A stretch of 11,494 bases of DNA from Deltaproteobacteria bacterium (GCA_030649435.1 JAUSKE010000184.1:1-11494); one strand, 5' to 3'; numbered from the stretch's first letter, positions 1 to 6,875 are shown. Notes: generated by a model from the sequence alone, not told the origin. Numbers and translations are program-made.

Positions 1-1
1 C

Positions 2-643
2 GCTGGCACGGGGGACACCGCTGTCACCTACCTCGATCAATTTATCGAAAATTTTCAGGCTGGCGCCGTCGGGCTGATCGGTTTTCTCCTCCTGATCCTC
101 TCCACCATCTCTGTTCTCACCACCATCGAGCAGGTCCTGAACAATATCTGGGGAGTGCCAAAGAGCCGTACTTTTATCCGACGATTCACCTCCTACTGGA
201 CCATCATCACGATCGGTCCGGTCCTTCTGGGAATTTCGCTTTCCGTAACTGGGGCGTTGCAGAATAACAAACTAATCAATGACATCCTCGCCCTCTCCGG
301 TGCCCAAAAGTTTCTCATCTCCAAGATCCCCTGGCTCACCACCTACTGTCTCTTCACCGCCCTCTACCTGATCATGCCAAACACGAAGGTTCGGTTTCGT
401 TCGGCCATCTTGGGGGGTGTTATCGGCGGGAGTCTTTGGGAAATCGCCAAGTACGGCTACACCCTCTACGCCACACAGGTGGTGAGTAACTACAAGGTCT
501 ACGGATCGTTGGGGATGGTCCCGATCTTTCTCGTCTGGATCTACTACACCTGGCTCGTCGTCCTGATCGCCGCCCAGATCGCTTACGCCGATCAGAATGT
601 CCACAGTTTTGGTCGTGAGAAGAAGTCAGCCCGCAAAGGCTGA
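2..643 (+). CDS. YihY/BrkB family inner-membrane protein, C-terminal part
   Basis: This is the C-terminal 213 residues of a polytopic membrane protein; the open frame runs off the left edge, so the true start lies outside. The sequence shows the YihY/BrkB-type segment in which a hydrophobic helix is followed by EQVLNNIWG and then an R-F-x-R-R-F pattern. About five hydrophobic segments can be read: one before EQVLN, one starting YWTIITIG, one at WLTTYCLFTALYLI, a glycine-rich one around ILGGVIGGSLWEIAKYGY, and a last one around VPIFLVWIYYTWLVVLIAAQ. A short charged cytoplasmic-type tail (GREKKSARKG) follows. The family was once called ribonuclease BN by mistake; its members are integral membrane proteins of unclear function. 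An internal GTG at 155 falls inside the conserved region and is not the start. The gene ends 65 bp before typA on the same strand. Confidence 0.88.
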   Translation, partial: AGTGDTAVTYLDQFIENFQAGAVGLIGFLLLILSTISVLTTIEQVLNNIWGVPKSRTFIRRFTSYWTIITIGPVLLGISLSVTGALQNNKLINDILALSGAQKFLISKIPWLTTYCLFTALYLIMPNTKVRFRSAILGGVIGGSLWEIAKYGYTLYATQVVSNYKVYGSLGMVPIFLVWIYYTWLVVLIAAQIAYADQNVHSFGREKKSARKG

Positions 644-668
644 ATCACCCCTTGCCTTTTGTTTCCTT

Positions 669-696
669 TTGGGTGAGTGTCCCCCTCCTTTATAAT
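669..696 (+). promoter_or_regulatory. Possible typA promoter (TTGGGT-N16-TATAAT)
   Basis: A perfect TATAAT at 691-696 is preceded by a weak -35 (TTGGGT, 669-674) with a 16-bp spacer. The -10 ends only 12 bp before the typA ATG, so transcription from it would start about 6 nt upstream of the start codon. That would leave out the GAGG (698-701) that otherwise looks like a ribosome binding site. Either the message is nearly leaderless or transcription starts further upstream. Confidence 0.35.
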
Positions 697-708
697 TGAG
701 GCAAACGA

Positions 709-2511
709 ATGAAAGAACAGTCCCCCAGCCTGCGAAACATCGCGATCATCGCCCATGTCGATCATGGCAAGACGACGCTTGTTGATTTTATGCTCCGGCA
801 GAGTGGTACCTTTCGGGAGAATCAGGCGGTCAATGAACGGGTCATGGACAGCATGGATCTCGAACGGGAGCGCGGGATCACCATCGCCTCAAAAAACTGT
901 TCTATCTTTTGGAAAGGGGTCAAGATCAACATCATCGACACCCCGGGCCACGCCGATTTCGGTGGTGAGGTCGAAAGAGGGCTCAAGATGGTCGACGGTG
1001 CGATCCTGTTGGTCGACGCCTCCGAAGGGCCACTTCCCCAAACCCGTTTTGTCTTGAAAAAAACTTTAGAGGCCCACCTCAAGATCATTGTCCTGATTAA
1101 CAAGATCGATCGAAAAGATGCGCGTCCCCAAGAAGTGTTGGACGAAATCTACAACCTCTTCATCGATCTGGATGCCGATGATACCCAAATCGAGTTTCCG
1201 GTCCTCTACGCCATCGGGCGTGAGGGGATCGCACAGAAAACCCTCGAAGAGCCGGGCAAGGATCTCTCCCCTCTTTTTGATGCCATCTTGAGTGAAATCA
1301 CCCCCCCCACTTACGACCCGCGCGAACCTTTTCAGATGCTCGTCACCAATCTCTCCTATTCCGATTACATGGGGCGTCTCGCCATCGGCCGGGTTTTTCA
1401 CGGCAGTGCGAAAAAAAATGACAACTTGGCCTGCCTCGGCAAAGAGGGAGAGCCGAGGCCTCTTAAGATTTCAAGCCTGCAGGTCTACGAAGGGATCCAT
1501 CTCCAGGAAGTCGAGACAGCAGAGCCCGGTGATATTATCATCCTCTCCGGCATCGAAAATGTTGAGATCGGCGACACGATCAGCACCCTTGAGGCCCCCA
1601 AGGCGTTAAAGAGAATCACCGTCGACGAACCGACTGTCTTTATGAAGTTCATGATCAACACCTCCCCCTTCGCCGGGCGTGAGGGAAAATTTGTTCAATC
1701 CCGAAAAATTCTTGAACGTCTCGAAAAAGAGACCTTGCACAACGTCGCCCTCCGTGTCGAGTCGGGAGAGAATGCCGACAGCTTCATGGTTAAGGGGCGT
1801 GGCGAATTCCAGATGGCGATCCTGATCGAAACGATGCGACGCGAGGGGTTTGAACTCTCCGTCGGACGCCCGCAGGTCATCTTCAAAGAAAAAAATGGCG
1901 TTCAACTCGAACCGATTGAGCATCTCTTTGTCGATATCCAGGATGATTTTACCGGTGTCGTTACCGAGAAACTCTCCCGACGGCAAGGGCGGATGATCAA
2001 CATGGTCAACCATGGCACCGGCCGGGTCCGTCTTGAATTTTCGGTTCCGTCACGCGGGCTGATCGGCTACCGGAATGAATTTTTGACCGACACCAAAGGA
2101 ACAGGACTGATGAACTCCTACCTTCAAGGGTACGAACCGTATCGCGGAGACATCAAAAGCCGTGTGACCGGTTCGCTCGTTTCTGATCGTCAGGGGGATA
2201 GCGTCGCCTATGGCCTCTTTCACTTGGAGCCACGCGGCGTCCTCTTTATCGAGGCGGGGGTGCCGACCTACGAAGGGATGATCGTTGGCGAAAATAATCG
2301 GGAACAGGACTTGAACGTGAATCCTTGCAAGGAAAAGAAACTCTCCAACATGCGGGCCGCCGGAAAAGACGAAAACATTTCACTCTCTCCGGTCCTGCCA
2401 ATGACTCTCGAACGGGCAATTGAATTCATCCGGGATGACGAACAGGTCGAAGTCACCCCGAAGACAATCCGCCTCCGTAAAAATACCCTCTCCGCCACGT
2501 TTCGGAAGTAG
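709..2511 (+). CDS. typA: Translational GTPase TypA/BipA
   Basis: Complete 600-residue protein, the usual length for TypA/BipA, a ribosome-associated GTPase of the EF-G/LepA class that helps 50S assembly and growth under stress such as cold. The GTPase domain shows G1 AHVDHGKT (residues 15-22), the switch I motif RERGITI (G2 Thr58), G3 DTPGH (77-81) and G4 NKID (131-134). The G5 position reads YAIGREG, where relatives such as E. coli BipA have YASALNG. Domain II follows. The C-terminal half carries family signatures such as GRGEFQMAIL, PSRGLIGYR, KKLSNMRAAGKDE and EQVEVTPKTIRLRK. The ATG at 709 has a GAGG (698-701) 7 nt upstream and gives the expected N-terminus. The neighbour upstream is on the same strand; downstream is a convergent accessory gene 22 bp away. 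The last ten codons and stop are repeated at 3333-3365. Confidence 0.97.
   Translation: MKEQSPSLRNIAIIAHVDHGKTTLVDFMLRQSGTFRENQAVNERVMDSMDLERERGITIASKNCSIFWKGVKINIIDTPGHADFGGEVERGLKMVDGAILLVDASEGPLPQTRFVLKKTLEAHLKIIVLINKIDRKDARPQEVLDEIYNLFIDLDADDTQIEFPVLYAIGREGIAQKTLEEPGKDLSPLFDAILSEITPPTYDPREPFQMLVTNLSYSDYMGRLAIGRVFHGSAKKNDNLACLGKEGEPRPLKISSLQVYEGIHLQEVETAEPGDIIILSGIENVEIGDTISTLEAPKALKRITVDEPTVFMKFMINTSPFAGREGKFVQSRKILERLEKETLHNVALRVESGENADSFMVKGRGEFQMAILIETMRREGFELSVGRPQVIFKEKNGVQLEPIEHLFVDIQDDFTGVVTEKLSRRQGRMINMVNHGTGRVRLEFSVPSRGLIGYRNEFLTDTKGTGLMNSYLQGYEPYRGDIKSRVTGSLVSDRQGDSVAYGLFHLEPRGVLFIEAGVPTYEGMIVGENNREQDLNVNPCKEKKLSNMRAAGKDENISLSPVLPMTLERAIEFIRDDEQVEVTPKTIRLRKNTLSATFRK
2479..2511 (+). 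repeat. Direct repeat copy 1: the end of typA
   Basis: These are the last ten sense codons and stop of typA (KNTLSATFRK-stop). A second copy lies at 3333-3365 in the same orientation. The copies differ at 2 of 33 positions (AAT/AAC and CGG/CGT), both silent third positions. The two copies bracket the two-gene minus-strand module. Confidence 0.9.
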
Positions 2512-2533
2512 AAAAATCCCCCTGCACAGTAGT

Positions 2534-3073
2534 TTATTTAGAGCCCTTTCGACGCGCCTTCAAAAAGGCAAGGTCTTCAGCATCCCCAGGAGAGCTACGT
2601 TCCGACTTGGCTATCTCTTTCAACCGAATGAGGTCGTCCTCCGAAGCAACCCGGAAAGAATAAGATCGAACCTTCATTTTTCTTGCGCGAGTGGCAAGTT
2701 CCGTCGCCACAAGCGGAAAATCGAAGAGGAGATCAACACGCAAGCCGGTCTTTGGATGGTAAAAGTAGGCACTGGAGGGTTTATCGAGGCGAAGCCGGAT
2801 TGCCGCAACTTTGGGATTATCAATTGTCGCCGTCACTTCTCCATTTTTGTTGAGGCGTGAAGCAAGCTCCAAACCTCTTTCGTAAAAGGCGCTGATCACT
2901 TGATCGAGTCTCTCCTCAGGCTCTGAAACAAGAAAATCAAAATCACGCGTCACACGCCTCGATCCAAGCATCACAAGCGCCATCCCGCCAACAAGGATCG
3001 GTTTGAATCCAATACTTTCCAGGCTCTCAATCAGTAGGCCAACCTCTTCAAGGTAATCGGAAGGTTCAGGCAT
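2534..3073 (-). CDS. Nucleotidyltransferase-fold protein, possible toxin of a toxin-antitoxin pair
   Basis: A 179-residue protein with features of the DNA polymerase-beta-like nucleotidyltransferase superfamily (AbiEii/MNT-like). Residues 28-33 read VGGMAL, followed by RRVTRDFDF, which gives the metal-binding pair Asp44-x-Asp46. A third carboxylate is likely Asp114 in LRVDLLFDF. The C-terminal part, S144-EDDLIRLKEIAKSE and then DAEDLAFLK, matches the helical tail common in AbiEii-like proteins. The classic GS of the GSxxxGxxxxxSDxD motif is replaced by GG. The ATG at 3073 has GAGG 5 nt upstream on the minus strand and overlaps the previous gene by 8 nt, so the two are translationally linked. 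Such pairs often act as toxin-antitoxin or phage-defence systems; that role is inferred. A housekeeping or inactive nucleotidyltransferase remains possible. The gene ends 22 bp from the typA stop, tail to tail. Confidence 0.75.
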   Translation of the reverse strand: MPEPSDYLEEVGLLIESLESIGFKPILVGGMALVMLGSRRVTRDFDFLVSEPEERLDQVISAFYERGLELASRLNKNGEVTATIDNPKVAAIRLRLDKPSSAYFYHPKTGLRVDLLFDFPLVATELATRARKMKVRSYSFRVASEDDLIRLKEIAKSERSSPGDAEDLAFLKARRKGSK

Positions 3074-3281
3074 GAGGGCCTCGTTTCTTAGACCCCGAAA
3101 GTTCCCTCATCGCCTTGAGATAACGGAAGTTGTCAGCGACGTAACGAGATGCCTTCAGAGATTGAGCCCGTGCATGCCCGCCCATCGAGGCGATTTTCTT
3201 TCTGACATCTGCAGAGAGGCGCTTGGCCCGTGCTTGCCCTCCACGTCGGCCTAATACCCTGGCCAGGGCTCGTCTGTTCAT
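3066..3281 (-). CDS. Small basic GG-ARA repeat protein, candidate antitoxin or DNA-binding partner
   Basis: A 71-residue, strongly basic protein with two similar segments, RRGGQARAKRLS and SMGGHARAQSLK, about 25 residues apart, then a helical tail (RYVADNFRYLKAMREL). The GG-x-ARA spacing recalls the short KGG-type repeats of small stress proteins, but I do not recognise a named family. I chose the ATG at 3281. The open frame reaches a TTG at 3317, but that TTG is part of the -35 box and the first 12 codons of that frame run through the promoter. From the -10 box, transcription should start within 1-3 nt of this ATG, so the message is probably leaderless. The stop codon overlaps the start of the nucleotidyltransferase gene by 8 nt. 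A small basic protein first in a two-gene operon with a palindrome in its promoter is the usual arrangement of an autoregulating antitoxin; this is inference. Confidence 0.72.
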   Translation of the reverse strand: MNRRALARVLGRRGGQARAKRLSADVRKKIASMGGHARAQSLKASRYVADNFRYLKAMRELSGSKKRGPHA

Positions 3282-3288
3282 GGGAATT

Positions 3289-3317
3289 ATTATACTTAGC
3301 GCTAAGCAAAATTTCAA
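3289..3317 (-). promoter_or_regulatory. Strong sigma-70-type promoter of the two-gene module
   Basis: On the minus strand TTGAAA (3312-3317) is followed by a 17-bp spacer and a perfect TATAAT (3289-3294). The first seven bases after the -10 lead directly to the ATG at 3281, so the transcript should begin at or within a few bases of the start codon. Confidence 0.8.
3295..3306. promoter_or_regulatory. Perfect 12-bp palindrome in the promoter spacer, likely operator
   Basis: CTTAGCGCTAAG is a perfect palindrome that touches the -10 box and fills most of the spacer between -35 and -10. A protein bound here would block RNA polymerase. Autoregulation by the small basic protein, alone or with the nucleotidyltransferase, is the simplest reading but is inferred. 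Confidence 0.65.
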
Positions 3318-3332
3318 GGGGAATCGGTCGTG

Positions 3333-3365
3333 AAAAACACCCTCTCCGCCACGTTTCGTAAGTAG
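3333..3365 (+). repeat. Direct repeat copy 2: orphan typA tail
   Basis: Second copy of the last 33 bp of typA, coding KNTLSATFRK-stop in frame but with nothing typA-like upstream. The similarity stops abruptly at the Lys codon. It lies just upstream of the module promoter and 72 bp before the next plus-strand gene, and marks the right end of the segment inserted behind typA. Confidence 0.88.
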
Positions 3366-3437
3366 CTAAAATCATTGTATTTTTTTATTGTCTCCAAGAG
3401 AAACTCGGGGCCGCTCCTTAGCCGATAATAGGGGATC

Positions 3438-5696
3438 ATGGCAGAGACTCCAAAACCAGTCGGGGACGAGTTGGGCCAACTCTATCTGGAGGCGTTCCGA
3501 AGGCTCGATACCGATCAAGACGCACGGATCTCCCTTGAGGAGTACACCCCGGAGGGAGATCCCTCCTCGCACGTCGGTTTTGACCGGTTCGACAAAGATC
3601 GAGATGGTTTCATTGAACTTGCCGAATACCTGCAGTCACAAAATCAAGGGCGCCCCAGCCCATTGTTCGAAAGCGACATCATTGCCAGGCTCAAACAGTC
3701 GTACCTACCGAGGCAAGATCCTCCCGCGCCCCATGAAGCGGATGTACCGGTTAAGAATAGAAGTAAGACCCCCTTTGATTCGGCGGCGGAGGCACTTCGC
3801 GCGAGTGGTCGATCTCCCGAAAAAGCGGCCGAGATCCTCAAACGGATGGTCAAAGGATCCATGTCCAGCGAGACTGAGAGTTCTGCACCCAGAGTGTCCG
3901 GTCTCTATAAGGCAGTCCCCAATCTCGTCAAGGCTGGTTTTTCGGATGATCAGATTGCCCAAGTCCCGGGTCGACTCTCTCGAGAGTCTCATCGTTCCCC
4001 AGGAGAATTTATTCAGAATATGGCCAGTGCTGCCGCCAAACTTCGCAAGTTAGGGCTGACACCGGATCAGATTATCGAGATTGTCTCAGCAGTCGCTACT
4101 GAATCGAAGGCCTTCATGATCTTTTCCTATACCTGGCTTGCAGAGACCGCAGAGACAGTTCAACGCCAGATTGCTGACACGGGGGAACTCACTTCGTTTC
4201 TGATACGATTAACCAAGCAGGTGGGGAAATCGTACCCTGAAACACAACTTCTCTTGATCGCTGGAGCGAGGGTCTCTCCCCCGAACGGCGGAAAAAACTT
4301 TCAAAAGGGATTCGAACTGACGCTTCGGTTTTTGCCACCCATCGACTTCCAAGCCCTGCAGGATATTATCACCTACGACGGGGTCACTTTTGATTTCTCC
4401 CAGATCCATGACCGGCAGACGCTCGCCGACGAAATGGCCCGTGTCTTTAATTCCTATTTTGCCTCGGACCATCCCCGTGAGGAAGAGATCGGATTTGCCC
4501 GGCGGGCCGCCGTATTGATCAACCACCTCCATGACGAAGATCATCGTCAGGGGAATTGGGATGACCTGATCCGTCAACGACTGGTAGCGGGGCTAACACC
4601 CAAGGCCTGCTACAGGATTGCGTCTCTGGCAGGTCCGGATCTTTACACCACAACCTTTCTCCAGGCCTTTTACCCACGGTTTGCCTCTGATCCAAAACTG
4701 GCTGAAACCCTGCGAACAGTTGATCCTAAGGGAGACGTCTTGGGAGATTTCATCCTGACATTGGCCAGCTTCAAAAAGTTTTGGGAACTCTTTCAACGTG
4801 AGCCGGCTTTTTTTACCTCGTCCCTCATCCACTTAATTCAAGCGGAAGACAAAGATCAATTGGTCAAAAATCTGGCGTTCTTGACCGACAGCTTGGGGAG
4901 TATTCTTCAAAACAGTGCCGCAGTTGACCTCCGAAGGCAGATTGAAGAAGCGATGATCAGTGGTTTTTTACGCAGTGTCGCGATTGAAAAGAAGGCCGCC
5001 TACGGATTTGTGATCAAAAAGTTCGAACGTTTTTTTACCGACCCTCGTGTTCCAGAAATAACCGACTCCCTCCCCACGATCCTTCCACCGACCGTCCCCA
5101 CCGGTTGGCTTCAAGATGGGGTGGTCCGGGCAAAACTTTTCTTCTACCCCGATGAGCCGGAACATTTTCGGCTGATCCAAGAAATGTATCGAGACCTTGG
5201 CTTTCAGGTAACCAAACAGGGGTCAAAGAGTGTGACGATGACCCAAACCCTCGCGAACGGCAGACGGCTTGAGGTGATCGCGACCCTGGAAGAGGCCAAT
5301 ATGGAAAAAGAGATGAAGGACCCTCGTACCGATATCATCGGGCATCGAGGGCATTCCTTCCACCTGGAAGAGACCTTTGGCCTGACTTGTGAGGGGTGTT
5401 CCGATCAGCAAAAACTTCTCTATCTTGGCTCCTGCGGGAGTTTTCGTTCCGTACCGGAACTCTCGGAAAATTACGGTGGGAATTATTTTATCAGTGATGA
5501 AGACACCGGGCATGGGTCAGACAACAACCTGACCCTCTATTACCTTATGTCCGCGATCGGCAGCGGGATCAAGGATTGGGAAGGAATTCAGGAATACATT
5601 GGCCAGCGACACAACCTTAATGAAAGCGGCATTGTCTTTCCAACAGCCCCCTCGATGCAGCTGATCGATTATACCCGGAAGATGAAGAAACAATAA
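3438..5696 (+). CDS. EF-hand protein with C-terminal caspase-like (clan CD) domain
   Basis: A 752-residue protein that I cannot assign to a named family. It has no signal peptide or membrane segment and is presumably cytoplasmic. Two EF-hand loops open the protein: DTDQDARISLEE (24-35; ligands D24, D26, D28, S32, E35) and the canonical DKDRDGFIELAE (52-63). A mostly helical middle (about 110-560) includes several short units of the form L-x(2-3)-G-x-[ST]-x-[ED]-[KQ], near 118-138, 161-181 and 200-220. The C-terminal 180 residues alternate strands and helices. The segment DIIGHRGHSFH (His636/His639) and the segment LLYLGSCGS (Cys666) each end a hydrophobic strand, as the catalytic His and Cys do in caspase-fold peptidases. 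C651-x-x-C654 lies between them. Further on, ISDEDTGHGSDNN fits a following loop. A calcium-responsive protease is the likely reading, inferred from motifs. The ATG at 3438 has AGGGG 3 nt upstream. The gene stands alone on its strand. Confidence 0.8.
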   Translation: MAETPKPVGDELGQLYLEAFRRLDTDQDARISLEEYTPEGDPSSHVGFDRFDKDRDGFIELAEYLQSQNQGRPSPLFESDIIARLKQSYLPRQDPPAPHEADVPVKNRSKTPFDSAAEALRASGRSPEKAAEILKRMVKGSMSSETESSAPRVSGLYKAVPNLVKAGFSDDQIAQVPGRLSRESHRSPGEFIQNMASAAAKLRKLGLTPDQIIEIVSAVATESKAFMIFSYTWLAETAETVQRQIADTGELTSFLIRLTKQVGKSYPETQLLLIAGARVSPPNGGKNFQKGFELTLRFLPPIDFQALQDIITYDGVTFDFSQIHDRQTLADEMARVFNSYFASDHPREEEIGFARRAAVLINHLHDEDHRQGNWDDLIRQRLVAGLTPKACYRIASLAGPDLYTTTFLQAFYPRFASDPKLAETLRTVDPKGDVLGDFILTLASFKKFWELFQREPAFFTSSLIHLIQAEDKDQLVKNLAFLTDSLGSILQNSAAVDLRRQIEEAMISGFLRSVAIEKKAAYGFVIKKFERFFTDPRVPEITDSLPTILPPTVPTGWLQDGVVRAKLFFYPDEPEHFRLIQEMYRDLGFQVTKQGSKSVTMTQTLANGRRLEVIATLEEANMEKEMKDPRTDIIGHRGHSFHLEETFGLTCEGCSDQQKLLYLGSCGSFRSVPELSENYGGNYFISDEDTGHGSDNNLTLYYLMSAIGSGIKDWEGIQEYIGQRHNLNESGIVFPTAPSMQLIDYTRKMKKQ

Positions 5697-5700
5697 TTCT

Positions 5701-5763
5701 TGCGGAGGAGGAGGGATTATTTGCACACCCCTTTTGAAAAACCGTGGTGCTCACCCACCTCTC
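5701..5763 (-). pseudogene. Decayed tRNA-Ser(GCU) remnant
   Basis: Read on the minus strand, this 63-nt stretch aligns along its whole length with the intact tRNA-Ser(GCU) at 7025-7114. The first 15 bases (5749-5763) are identical to 7099-7113. Blocks ACCA, CGGTTT, TCAAAAGG and AATCCCTCC then follow in order, and CTCCGCA matches at the 3' end. Internal deletions remove most of the D arm, the anticodon and part of the variable and T arms, so it cannot be a working tRNA. It starts 4 bp after the stop of the EF-hand gene. Confidence 0.83.
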
Positions 5764-5766
5764 AAC

Positions 5767-5794
5767 AAAAAAGCTGGTTTGTCCTACAAGGGAC
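5767..5794 (-). terminator. Weak possible terminator of the winged-helix/GHKL gene
   Basis: Downstream of the 5820-6875 gene on the minus strand there is a short GTCC/GGAC stem (5781-5784 with 5791-5794), then AAACCAGC and six Ts. The stem is only 4 bp, so this is uncertain. The 3' arm and T-run resemble the terminator behind the intact tRNA-Ser (AACCGAC-T7-GTT against AACCAGC-T6-GTT) and may be its decayed copy. Confidence 0.28.
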
Positions 5795-5819
5795 CGTTCC
5801 TGTTTCTAATTCGTTCGTA

Positions 5820-6875
5820 TTATTTTGACGCTTTAGCTTCGTTCTGTGATCGTTCCACCATAAACTTCACCCCCTCAGCCATATTTTCTGCCTCAAGTTT
5901 AATTTGAGGATGTTTCTGATGAAATACTCGAAAGACTTCATCGGCAAATGCCTGTCCTACCGTAGGGACTTTATCAAAATCAAAAACAATTATCTTAAAT
6001 TTCTCAAGACCCGCAAGGACTCTGCGCGCCTGCGAACGAGAAATATGCACACCACCAATAACATAGAGTTTCACTCGTATCTCTGTTTTATCAAAACCGT
6101 AATTATTTCCACCGGCCAAATAAGTGTACTTCTTAAATACTTCATTTAAGTGTCGGTCTGATGTTGTCGATATCTTAAACATGACACGTGTACCTCTCTT
6201 TATTTTCTTTACCGTTTTTACAAAAACGTCCGGCAACTCATTGTTCACAATGAGTTGATACCCGAAACTATCAAGAATAAAAATGTCGCCTGCTTTCGAG
6301 GTAAAAAATATTCCTTCACCTGAATGAGACTTTGGCATAGTTGTTGTTTTACCTTTTAAAATATCCTGAATAGCTTCGAGCTCTGACTTGAGCCCCCGTT
6401 GCTTCATAACATTACGAAAGACGCCAATACCTGAGTCTTGAATAATGAAAGAAATCGTTTTTTTTAGAACCGATGTTTCCACACCAATACGAACCGACTT
6501 CGAATGCTCAATGGCGTTGTTAAGCATCTCCGAAAAAGCATAGGTAAGGAGACTTCGTACATTTTCAGGAAGATTTCTTAATGTCGGGAAAGTCTCTTCT
6601 ATTTGATCGAGCACCCTGTGCTCTTCAAGTCCTTCATTCTTAAATGCTTTTGTATACCGAAGTGGAAATATTTCTTGGTGGGCCCGCGCATATTCAGGAA
6701 GCACATAAAATGCCTTCCTTGTAGAGCCAAGCTTGATAAGCTTGTGCTCCTCCACGAGCGCAGAAATCAAAAGATTTGCATACTGCCGAGAAACCTTAAA
6801 AAGCCATACTAAATCCTTGGAGTACAACGTGCCATTTTTCTTGGCTATTTTTAGTATTTGATCACTTGTTAACAT
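5820..6875 (-). CDS. Winged-helix / GHKL ATPase / STAS-like (DUF4325) fusion regulator
   Basis: A 351-residue soluble protein with three parts. Residues 1-60 form a winged-helix-like DNA-binding region (LYSKDLVWLFKVSRQYANLLISALVEEHKLIKLG). Residues 105-235 are a histidine-kinase-type ATPase: N box SEMLNNAIEH (E116, N119, N120, H124), G1 box QDSGIGVF (D147, G149, G151) and G2 box SHSGEGIFF (G186, G188). Residues 262-345 match the STAS-like DUF4325 type (KIIVFDFDKVPTVGQAFADEVF). No phosphoacceptor His domain precedes the ATPase, so it resembles an anti-sigma-factor kinase joined to its own STAS partner. The ATG at 6875 has no Shine-Dalgarno sequence. The gene is visibly AT-rich (23 of 60 bases are G/C at 6181-6240, against 37 of 60 at 961-1020 in typA) and lies between a tRNA-Ser remnant and the intact tRNA, which suggests transfer. 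Target genes and signal cannot be read from the window. Confidence 0.85.
   Translation of the reverse strand: MLTSDQILKIAKKNGTLYSKDLVWLFKVSRQYANLLISALVEEHKLIKLGSTRKAFYVLPEYARAHQEIFPLRYTKAFKNEGLEEHRVLDQIEETFPTLRNLPENVRSLLTYAFSEMLNNAIEHSKSVRIGVETSVLKKTISFIIQDSGIGVFRNVMKQRGLKSELEAIQDILKGKTTTMPKSHSGEGIFFTSKAGDIFILDSFGYQLIVNNELPDVFVKTVKKIKRGTRVMFKISTTSDRHLNEVFKKYTYLAGGNNYGFDKTEIRVKLYVIGGVHISRSQARRVLAGLEKFKIIVFDFDKVPTVGQAFADEVFRVFHQKHPQIKLEAENMAEGVKFMVERSQNEAKASK

Noticed and set aside
2420..2860. 146-codon plus-strand frame crossing the end of typA
   Set aside because: Overlaps two supported genes in other frames and has an Arg/Ser-rich composition typical of a shadow.
3282..3317. Twelve-codon N-terminal extension of the GG-ARA protein from a TTG
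   Set aside because: The TTG is part of the -35 box and the extension runs through the operator and -10 box.
3388..4053. 221-codon plus-strand open frame over the start of the EF-hand gene
   Set aside because: Arg/Pro/Ser-rich shadow frame of the 3438-5696 gene with no motif of its own.
5701..5763. A functional tRNA
   Set aside because: Anticodon, D arm and part of the T arm are missing; only a remnant remains.
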